Assembly: GCF_003355495.1 (NCBI RefSeq)
Contig: NZ_CP031337.1
Location: forward strand, 3,159,001 to 3,223,000
Length of the DNA: 64,000 bases
From: Crenobacter cavernae
GTDB lineage: Bacteria > Pseudomonadota > Gammaproteobacteria > Burkholderiales > Chromobacteriaceae
Direction of reading: 5' to 3'
Positions 8,332 to 13,870 of the stretch are shown piece by piece. The position numbers and the translations under genes are program-made. Below the pieces are notes generated by a model, which was not told the DNA's origin, made no database searches, and worked only from the letters and a program-made list of their open reading frames with translations. Positions within the stretch are counted from its first letter, which is position 1. Each line of letters opens with the position of its first letter.

Positions 8332-8945
8332 GCCACCTCCGCCACGGTAAAGCCTGCGGCGGCCGGCTGGATCACGGCGCGACGGCCACGGGACACCAGC
8401 AAGGCGGCAAGCGCGCGGGCCTCGGCCAACGTGGGCAAGGTCGAAACGGGAACGGCGAATACGGGGAACAGGTGCGCGAGGGCGCGCGAGATCGTGCGGG
8501 GCATGGTGGCCTCCTGTGCGGTGTCAAACCCGCCTCCCGACGCCAATCGGGGGTGGCAGGCGCATGGCGGGATTGGCGTACCGGCGCACAGGGAACCGGC
8601 GAGCCCGAAGGCTCTCCCACCACGGCCCGCCATAGAAGAAGACGCACCAATGGTGTGTGACGGACGTAAAAAACGCCGCGTGGGGCGGCTGTCCGCCTGT
8701 GCATTCGAGACGCCAATCTCGGTCGCGCTATTGAACACGACGGGGGCATTCTCGCTGTCGGCTGGCATGGCGTCAAGCCGGCCGGCCCGCTCGTCGTCCA
8801 GCGCACGCAAGGCCAAGGCATCCAGGAAGCCGGGGCCGTCCTCGATAATCCGCTGCTGGACCATCGCAAACACCTTGGGGTATTGCTGGAAAAACCGGCC
8901 CAATGCCTCGTGGGCCTGCTTCAAGGTTTCGGCGTCATGCGGCAT
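8328..8945 (-). CDS. Ash/Icd-like element protein with internal start
   Basis: 205 residues from the ATG at 8945, preceded by GGAGG. The N-terminus is helical (AETLKQAHEALGRFFQQYPKV). The middle has ATEIGVSN, then SSSMAGRGGRAFGLAGSLCAGTPIPP, then a segment starting EATMPRTI. Order and wording resemble the Ash / Icd-like small proteins of P4-like elements (family recalled from memory, not searched). A second in-frame ATG at 8504 has its own AGGAG and would give a 58-residue protein from the same frame. The role is uncertain; Icd-type proteins are linked to inhibition of host division. Confidence 0.5.
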   Translation of the reverse strand: MPHDAETLKQAHEALGRFFQQYPKVFAMVQQRIIEDGPGFLDALALRALDDERAGRLDAMPADSENAPVVFNSATEIGVSNAQADSRPTRRFLRPSHTIGASSSMAGRGGRAFGLAGSLCAGTPIPPCACHPRLASGGGFDTAQEATMPRTISRALAHLFPVFAVPVSTLPTLAEARALAALLVSRGRRAVIQPAAAGFTVAEVA

Positions 8946-9288
8946 GGCAGACCTCCGGGCGGTAGAGCTGGTGTTGCGCGACGCGATGCGCCAGGCTGGC
9001 GCGATAGCCGGGACTGATGCCGGCCGCGTCGTGGCAGCTCGCGCACACAGCGGCGGCGAACGGTTGGCCGAGCAACGGCAACACCAGCCGCTTGCCGAGG
9101 ACACGGCGCTCGCCGCACAGCGGGCACGCCGAAACCGGGTGCTTGGCGGTGGCGGCTTTGCTAGAATCACCGCACTCGACCCGCCGACGGGGAGAGGACA
9201 CAGAGCAGTTTCCAGTGAAGGCCCGGCGCACCACCGCCGGGCCTTTCGCTTTTTGGCGCGCAGGCGCGTTCATCGGCTTGCCGGCCAT
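8935..9288 (-). CDS. Zinc-ribbon-like element protein (117 aa)
   Basis: Begins at MAGKPMNAPARQKAKG; its ATG overlaps the regulator stop by one base (TAATG). A basic N-terminal half is followed by ACPLCGERR and, about 30 residues later, VCASCHDAAG, two CxxC pairs typical of a zinc ribbon. The end overlaps the next gene by 11 bases. A nucleic-acid-binding accessory role is plausible, but no family is recognised. Confidence 0.6.
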   Translation of the reverse strand: MAGKPMNAPARQKAKGPAVVRRAFTGNCSVSSPRRRVECGDSSKAATAKHPVSACPLCGERRVLGKRLVLPLLGQPFAAAVCASCHDAAGISPGYRASLAHRVAQHQLYRPEVCHAA

Positions 9289-9725
9289 TACGCCACCTCC
9301 GCCACATTGGCATTCAGACGTTGAGCAATCCATGCCTCGACAATCGCGGAATTCCAGCCATTCGAGCGCGGTCCCAGTTTGATCGGTGCAGGAAAGTCGC
9401 CGGTCTTGATCTTGGCGTAGAGGCTGCTGCGGGACAGCCCGATACGACGGAGCACCTCGGGCAAGCGCATGATGTAGAGCCCACCGGTCTGCATACTGGC
9501 GGGCGGCGTGGCGGCCAACAACGGCGCGGCGACGGGCTCGGCTTGGGCGGTGCGGTAGGCTTCCAGGTCGGCCAGCCGATAAACGGCCTTGCGGCCGAGC
9601 TTGGCAAAGGCCGGGCCTTTGCCCTCGCTGGCGTACTGGTTCAGGGTGAAGACGGAAACGCCGAGGAAGTCGGCGGCCTGTTGGCGGGTCAACAGGCGAC
9701 GGGGGTCGATTGAGTCGGCTTGCAT
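9288..9725 (-). CDS. AlpA-like regulator with two HTH domains
   Basis: 145 residues from the ATG at 9725, five bases after AGGAGG; this start is preferred over the upstream ATG at 9782. The N-terminal half (LLTRQQAADFLGVSVFTL ... LGRKAVYRLADLEAYR) is an excisionase/MerR-type HTH. The C-terminal half (LYIMRLPEVLRRIGLS RSSLYAKI ... WNSAIVEAWIAQR) is AlpA-like. AlpA and P4 Vis act as regulators and directionality factors. Carrying both HTH types in one chain is unusual. The leader can form a long hairpin masking the ribosome site (9728-9792). First gene of the tightly packed operon running to 3526. Confidence 0.8.
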   Translation of the reverse strand: MQADSIDPRRLLTRQQAADFLGVSVFTLNQYASEGKGPAFAKLGRKAVYRLADLEAYRTAQAEPVAAPLLAATPPASMQTGGLYIMRLPEVLRRIGLSRSSLYAKIKTGDFPAPIKLGPRSNGWNSAIVEAWIAQRLNANVAEVA

Positions 9726-9727
9726 GA

Positions 9728-9792
9728 AACATCCTCCTTGCTTGGGTTGGTTTAACCGCAAACGTGCAATGACGTTTGGCAAGGAGGATGTT
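9728..9792 (-). promoter_or_regulatory. Leader hairpin masking the regulator's Shine-Dalgarno
   Basis: In the transcript, AACATCCTCCTTGC (9792-9779) is perfectly complementary to GCAAGGAGGATGTT (9741-9728), which contains the AGGAGG in front of the AlpA-like gene. The 37 bases between include a 7-bp hairpin (CAAACGT/ACGTTTG, 9759-9778). The fold would block initiation unless opened. As DNA, the same inverted repeat could instead be a protein operator. Confidence 0.6.
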
Positions 9793-9904
9793 AGGGACTG
9801 CTCTCGGGCTAGATAATATGGGTGCTACTCATCTTTTTCGTACCTTGACCCATGGGTGCCGCACGTCAAAAAACGGGGCTAGCGCCCACTGGGGCAGGCT
9901 ATCG

Positions 9905-10828
9905 CTACTTGGAGTTGGCTTTTTTGATGCGTTTTCGAATGTCGTTAATCCGGTCTTTCGTGACATCCTCATCGGGAAAAACCAGTCCACATTGCAGGCT
10001 CATCGCTTGATGGGACACTCGGGGTATTTGGGCAATCTTTACGAAGGGGCTCTCCTCAATGCCAGCATCGAATAGAGCAACGTAGCGGGCCAATAAAGAG
10101 TCAGGGGTATAGTTGCCAATCGAAAACCCATGCTTGCCATCTCGTTCAAATCTGTCCTGATGCCAGCGGATTCGCGTTGTAACTCCCTCCAGCATGTCAG
10201 CCAATGTCGGCAGGTGCCCCCTCACCCCATGCATGCTTATCTCTTCTTCCAAGGCGCGCGCCTCTGTGGAGTCTTCTTCCAGCCCCGCTAGCGCCTCAAA
10301 ACGCTTGGCATTCCCCCCGCTGTCATTGTTTACGGAGACAGCCGCCCGATAAGCGAAGGCAAGGTTTTTTAGCTCTACTGGCAAGACATTAGCCCCTCTT
10401 TCTAAAGCACCATGCATGGCATATAGGTCACGGAGTGTAGCTATCAACTGGCTCGCCTGATCGACCGTATCGGAAAGTTTGCGCTTGATATCGTGATACG
10501 TACCATACGGATCACGATCAATGTAATACGCATAAATGCGGTTATGGGTTTCGAGCCAGCTAACATAGTCATCACCCGTCCAGACTCTTGCCCCTTGTGC
10601 TACCTCATTCTTATTGGGTTTGCGTCCAAGCAGCTTGAAGAGGGCCTGCGAGTCCTGGCTAAAGAGTAGATTTTCGTAGCGTTTGAAAAACCAAACTCGG
10701 CCGCTTTTCAAGTCATGTTGGACGCGATCCCAGATCGAAAGGGGCAGATAGTCAGGCTTGGCCTTCCCCAGATACTCGAAGGGGTTGGACAGCATGGTTA
10801 CATTGGGCATAGACATCTCTTGTGGCAT
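9905..10828 (-). CDS. Low-GC cargo protein of unknown function (307 aa)
   Basis: Starts at 10828 (MPQEMSMPNV) or at an ATG 12-18 bases further in. Base composition is clearly more AT-rich than neighbouring genes, suggesting separate acquisition. The protein is soluble and mostly helical with many aromatic and charged residues (DYLPLSIWDRVQHDLKSG, FKRYENLLFSQ, YVSWLETHNRIYAYYIDRD); the end is basic (NDIRKRIKKANSK). No membrane segment, nuclease or ATPase motif is visible. It lies alone between integrase and regulator, the usual cargo position of satellite elements. Defence is one possibility, with no motif to support it. Confidence 0.75.
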   Translation of the reverse strand: MPQEMSMPNVTMLSNPFEYLGKAKPDYLPLSIWDRVQHDLKSGRVWFFKRYENLLFSQDSQALFKLLGRKPNKNEVAQGARVWTGDDYVSWLETHNRIYAYYIDRDPYGTYHDIKRKLSDTVDQASQLIATLRDLYAMHGALERGANVLPVELKNLAFAYRAAVSVNNDSGGNAKRFEALAGLEEDSTEARALEEEISMHGVRGHLPTLADMLEGVTTRIRWHQDRFERDGKHGFSIGNYTPDSLLARYVALFDAGIEESPFVKIAQIPRVSHQAMSLQCGLVFPDEDVTKDRINDIRKRIKKANSK

Positions 10829-10853
10829 CGCGCCGAAGTTTTCGGCACTCGAC

Positions 10854-12065
10854 TCAGGCCGAGCGCTTGAAGTTGACCGGCCGCACGTTGCCGCCCTGCT
10901 GGCTGTCGTGGAAGTCTGCCCACCACTGCAGCATGCGCCGCCGCTCTTCCAGGTATTCGGCGCGGTGATAGGCAGCCCGGACCTTGTTGCGCTCCGCGTG
11001 CGCGAGCTGGCGCTCGATCACGTCGGGATCGAAGCCTTCTTCGTTCAGCACCGTCGACGCTAGCGCGCGGAAGCCGTGCGGCGTGGCGGTGCCCTTGTAG
11101 CCCATGCGGCCGAGCGCGTAGCTCAGGGTGTTCTCGCTCATCGGCTTGTCGTGGTCCGTCATGGCCGGGAACAGCAGCGCGCCGCGCCCGGTCAGCGGCC
11201 GCAATTCCTGCAGCAGGGCGAGCGCTTGGCGCGACAGCGGCACCAGGTGCGGCGCGCGCATCTTCATTCGCTCGGCCGGGATGCGCCATTCGGCGCGCTC
11301 AATATCGAACTCGTCCCAGCGCGCCGCGCGCAGCTCGCCCGGCCGAACGAAAGTCAGGATCAGCAGGTGCATCGCGATCCGCGTCGGCTGGTGTAGCGGC
11401 TCGGCGGCGAGGCGGCGATAGAACTCGGGCAGCTCGCTGCGCGGCATAGCCGGCCGGTGCTCGACCTTGGTCGCACTCAGAGCGCCGGCCAGGTCGGCGG
11501 CCGGGTTGTATTCGGCCCGGCCGGTCTGGATCGCATAGCGGATGATTGCGTTGACGCGTTGCAGGACGCGGCCGGCGGTTTCCACCGCGCCGCGTTTCTC
11601 GATCTTGCGCAGCGCGTCGAGGATCAAGGGGGCGGTCAGGTCGGTGACAGGGATTTTGCCGAGGGCCGGGAAAGCATCCGCCTCAAGCGATTCGAGCACC
11701 CGCACGGCGTGACCTTCGGTCCAGCGCGGCAGCTCGTTGGCGTGCCACTCGCGCGCGATGGCCTCGAAGGCATTGGCGGCTGCGACCTTGGCCGCCACCT
11801 TGGCGACTTTCTTCGCGTGCCCGGGGTTGGCTCCCTCTTCAAGCTGGCGACGCGCTTGGGCGGCCTTGTCGCGCGCTTCGGCCAACGTTACCGCCGGGTA
11901 CTTGCCAAAGGACAACTTGCCCGGCTTGCCGGCGAAGCGGTAACGGAACAGCCACAGCTTGCCGCCGGCGGGCGTCACTTCGAGGAACAGGCTGCCACCG
12001 TCCGCCAGGTGATAGGGCTTGTCCTGCGGCTTGGCTTGTCGGATGGCGAGATCGGTCAGGGGCAT
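10854..12065 (-). CDS. int: Tyrosine integrase, P4 type
   Basis: 403 residues from MPLTDLAIRQAKPQDKPY. An N-terminal DUF4102-type arm-binding domain (LADGGSLFLEVTPAGGKLW, KLSFGKYPAVTLAEAR) is followed by a core-binding domain and a catalytic domain. Visible catalytic positions include TFVRPGELRAARW (Arg), HLVPLS, HGFRALAST (His/Arg) and the tyrosine in AAYHRAEYLEERR. It recombines element and chromosomal att sites, here at tRNA-Leu. The longer open frame upstream to 12263 has no start signal. Two GTACAC boxes lie 15-39 bases upstream of the ATG, suggesting autoregulation or regulation by the AlpA-like protein. Confidence 0.93.
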   Translation of the reverse strand: MPLTDLAIRQAKPQDKPYHLADGGSLFLEVTPAGGKLWLFRYRFAGKPGKLSFGKYPAVTLAEARDKAAQARRQLEEGANPGHAKKVAKVAAKVAAANAFEAIAREWHANELPRWTEGHAVRVLESLEADAFPALGKIPVTDLTAPLILDALRKIEKRGAVETAGRVLQRVNAIIRYAIQTGRAEYNPAADLAGALSATKVEHRPAMPRSELPEFYRRLAAEPLHQPTRIAMHLLILTFVRPGELRAARWDEFDIERAEWRIPAERMKMRAPHLVPLSRQALALLQELRPLTGRGALLFPAMTDHDKPMSENTLSYALGRMGYKGTATPHGFRALASTVLNEEGFDPDVIERQLAHAERNKVRAAYHRAEYLEERRRMLQWWADFHDSQQGGNVRPVNFKRSA

Positions 12066-12079
12066 GGCGTGGTCCTCGT

Positions 12080-12104
12080 GTGTACCTTTTGCGGTGTACC
12101 TTTT
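12080..12104 (-). promoter_or_regulatory. AAAGGTACAC pair upstream of int
   Basis: Two minus-strand copies of AAAAGGTACAC, spaced 14 bases, immediately upstream of the integrase ATG. The same box flanks both element ends, so one protein probably acts at both the attachment arms and the int promoter (inference). Confidence 0.55.
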
Positions 12105-12224
12105 CGATCCCATCTCCGATGCGCCGCTAGGCTGGGGCGAAGCCCCATCCGCGCCCGCCTTTCGGCGGCCTTGCTTGGCTATCAGGCGATGGGGTCCGGC
12201 TGGTGTTTTGCCCCGATTCTGGCC

Positions 12225-12324
12225 TGTCACGTTGTGACAAACGGTTTTGTCACAACACGGCACCCCATGTAAGCCTTTGATTTATTGGCTGTCACAACCG
12301 TCACAACTGTCACAACGGTTTTTT
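12225..12324. repeat. Right iteron field (GTCAC repeats, inverted relative to left)
   Basis: Five copies of GTCAC (12226, 12249, 12291, 12300, 12309) and one GTGAC (12234). The stretch 12291-12324 read in reverse matches 3301-3334 with few differences, both ending at an A/T run of six. Two iteron fields about 8.9 kb apart resemble the ori/crr arrangement of P4. Confidence 0.6.
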
Positions 12325-12543
12325 GAGGGGGTCGGGAAAATGGATGAATCCCCAGCCGCGCGGCCGATCCGATGCCACGGGGCGCTTGAGGGTCATACAT
12401 ACATTTTTCTAACCAGTGTATGAATCGGAAAAGGTGCTAGTGACGGGATTGTGTACCTTTTTCCGGGGGCGTTCTAGGAAGGTACACAAAAAGGTACACA
12501 GATTGGCCGGATGTAGCTGGATGTTTCTGGACGACGCTGGACA
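12325..12543. other. Non-coding right end of the element
   Basis: No gene seen. It holds one inverted AAAGGTACAC box (12451-12461) and the right pair of direct boxes (12479-12500), spaced 12 bases like the left pair. Confidence 0.55.
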
Positions 12544-12576
12544 ACAAAAAACCCGCAAAGCCTTGTGCTGTGCGGG
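12544..12576 (-). terminator. Terminator of the tRNA operon, element-borne copy
   Basis: Hairpin AACCCGCA/TGCGGGTT followed on the minus strand by a T run, 38 bases beyond the tRNA-Leu 3' end. About 30 of 33 bases match 2697-2729, the probable original terminator. The element seems to restore tRNA termination after insertion. Confidence 0.7.
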
Positions 12577-12613
12577 TTATCTGGACTTACTTGGACTTCG
12601 CTGGATGCTGATG

Positions 12614-12699
12614 TGGTGCCCGGAGCCGGACTCGAACCGGCACGACCGCGAGGTCGGCGGATTTTAAGTCCGCTGTGTCTACCATTTCACCACCCGGGC
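12614..12699 (-). tRNA. tRNA-Leu(TAA)
   Basis: 86 bases with encoded CCA, acceptor GCCCGGG, anticodon loop CTTAAAA (anticodon TAA), a long variable arm and the T loop GGTTCGAGTCC. It is the integration target of the element, and its 3' end forms attR. Confidence 0.95.
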
Positions 12700-12716
12700 G
12701 AAATAATCAACTGAAT

Positions 12717-12790
12717 TGGAGGCGGGGGTCGGAATCGAACCGGCGTAGACGGCTTTGCAGGCCGCTGCATAACCACTTTGCTACCCCGCC
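12717..12790 (-). tRNA. tRNA-Cys(GCA)
   Basis: 74 bases with encoded CCA, acceptor GGCGGGG, anticodon loop CTGCAAA, T arm GGTTCGATTCC. Second-last gene of the tRNA operon. Confidence 0.95.
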
Positions 12791-12832
12791 TTTGACTGGC
12801 GTCGAACCGGCTGCCACCGGGTCGCAATAAAC

Positions 12833-12908
12833 TGGAGCGGGAAACGAGGCTCGAACTCGCGACCTCAACCTTGGCAAGGTTGCGCTCTACCAACTGAGCT
12901 ATTCCCGC
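12833..12908 (-). tRNA. tRNA-Gly(GCC), copy nearest tRNA-Cys
   Basis: 76 bases with encoded CCA, acceptor GCGGGAA, anticodon loop TTGCCAA, T arm GAGTTCGAGCCTC. Identical by eye to the three copies that follow. Confidence 0.95.
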
Positions 12909-12926
12909 GTATTGCTGTGTGACGGT

Positions 12927-13002
12927 TGGAGCGGGAAACGAGGCTCGAACTCGCGACCTCAACCTTGGCAAGGTTGCGCTCTACCAACTGAGCTATTCCC
13001 GC
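12927..13002 (-). tRNA. tRNA-Gly(GCC), second copy
   Basis: Same 76-base sequence as the neighbouring tRNA-Gly genes, separated by 18 and 28 bases of unrelated spacer. Confidence 0.95.
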
Positions 13003-13030
13003 ATCACACAGATTTTCTGAAACAGGCTTT

Positions 13031-13106
13031 TGGAGCGGGAAACGAGGCTCGAACTCGCGACCTCAACCTTGGCAAGGTTGCGCTCTACCAACTGAGCTAT
13101 TCCCGC
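13031..13106 (-). tRNA. tRNA-Gly(GCC), third copy
   Basis: Same 76-base sequence with encoded CCA and GCC anticodon. Confidence 0.95.
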
Positions 13107-13122
13107 ATGACCTGGATCATGC

Positions 13123-13198
13123 TGGAGCGGGAAACGAGGCTCGAACTCGCGACCTCAACCTTGGCAAGGTTGCGCTCTACCAACTGAGCTATTCCCGC
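13123..13198 (-). tRNA. tRNA-Gly(GCC), promoter-proximal copy
   Basis: Same 76-base sequence; first gene of the tRNA operon, about 48 bases downstream of the -10 box. Confidence 0.95.
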
Positions 13199-13245
13199 TC
13201 TAACTTTCTCGCTTTCGACTCGTCGTCTGCTGCAAGAGACTGCGA

Positions 13246-13273
13246 ATTATAAGGATTAATCTGGGGCTGTCAA
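13246..13273 (-). promoter_or_regulatory. Sigma-70 promoter of the tRNA operon
   Basis: Perfect TTGACA (13273-13268) and TATAAT (13251-13246) boxes with a 16-base spacer, as expected for a strong stable-RNA promoter. Confidence 0.9.
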
Positions 13274-13288
13274 CACATTCCGTTCAGT

Positions 13289-13858
13289 TTATTTTCCTGA
13301 AAATTCGCGCGCCGCCATGCGCAGGTAATAAACCATTGACCACAAAGTCAAAATCGCCGCGACCACCATGAACAGGTTGCCGACGAGCAGGGTCGACACG
13401 CCCGGAATCAAGGGTTCGGCGAACAAGAGCAGCAGGATGGCCGCCATCTGCGCGCTGGTCTTGAGCTTGCCGATGGTCGCCACCGCGACGCTCTTGCGCT
13501 TGCCCATTTCCGCCATCCACTCGCGCAGCGCCGAGATCGCGATCTCGCGGCCGATGATGATCATCGCGAGCCAGGCGTAGGTCCGCCCCTGGTCGACCAG
13601 CAGGATCAGCGCGGCGGCGACGATCAGCTTGTCGGCCACCGGGTCGAGGAAGGCGCCGAACGACGAGGTCAGGCCGAGCCGGCGCGCGAGGTAACCGTCG
13701 AGCCAGTCGGTGATGCTGGCCACCGCGAAGATCAGCGCCGCCAGGAGGTTGGCCGAGCGCGGCGTCAGCACCGTGTCCGGCAGGTAGAAGACGATCACGA
13801 AGACCGGGATCAGGCCGACCCGCAGCCAGGTCAGAAAGATGGGCAGATTAAAGGGCAT
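13289..13858 (-). CDS. pgsA: CDP-diacylglycerol--glycerol-3-phosphate 3-phosphatidyltransferase
   Basis: 189 residues. Makes phosphatidylglycerol phosphate from CDP-diacylglycerol and glycerol 3-phosphate at the inner membrane. The CDP-alcohol phosphotransferase motif is complete: D51-x2-D54-G-x2-A58-R59-x8-G68-x3-D72-x3-D76 (DWLDGYLARR ... GAFLDPVADK). Several hydrophobic segments surround it. It lies 12 bases after uvrC on the same strand, a common pgsA neighbour. Confidence 0.95.
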   Translation of the reverse strand: MPFNLPIFLTWLRVGLIPVFVIVFYLPDTVLTPRSANLLAALIFAVASITDWLDGYLARRLGLTSSFGAFLDPVADKLIVAAALILLVDQGRTYAWLAMIIIGREIAISALREWMAEMGKRKSVAVATIGKLKTSAQMAAILLLLFAEPLIPGVSTLLVGNLFMVVAAILTLWSMVYYLRMAAREFSGK

Positions 13859-13870
13859 GGGGGGCGCGTC

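Larger units (their letters stand above)
2761..12627. mobile_element. P4-like integrative element (phage-satellite type) in tRNA-Leu
   Basis: About 9.9 kb between a degenerate copy of the tRNA-Leu 3' end (2761-2773, TGGTGCCGGAGCC) and the intact tRNA 3' end (12614-12627, TGGTGCCCGGAGCC). Both ends also carry similar terminator hairpins on the outer side. Contents on the minus strand are integrase, a cargo ORF, an AlpA-like regulator, small ORFs including an Ash/Icd-like one, and a large Toprim/DUF927 primase-helicase. No capsid, tail, terminase, conjugation or partition genes are seen. Phage P4 likewise combines a tRNA-Leu target, an AlpA-like regulator and a primase-helicase with separated iteron regions. 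Mobility is inferred, and the exact ends are uncertain because the left core carries a one-base deletion. Confidence 0.8.

Noticed and set aside
8935..9732. 265-residue minus-strand frame spanning the AlpA-like gene
   Set aside because: Its first half is the regulator DNA in another frame. Only the part after 9288, with two CxxC pairs and a coupled ATG, is kept.
12833..13198. Regular 76-base repeats separated by short unlike spacers, like a CRISPR array
   Set aside because: Each repeat folds as a complete tRNA-Gly with CCA; no cas genes are in the window.
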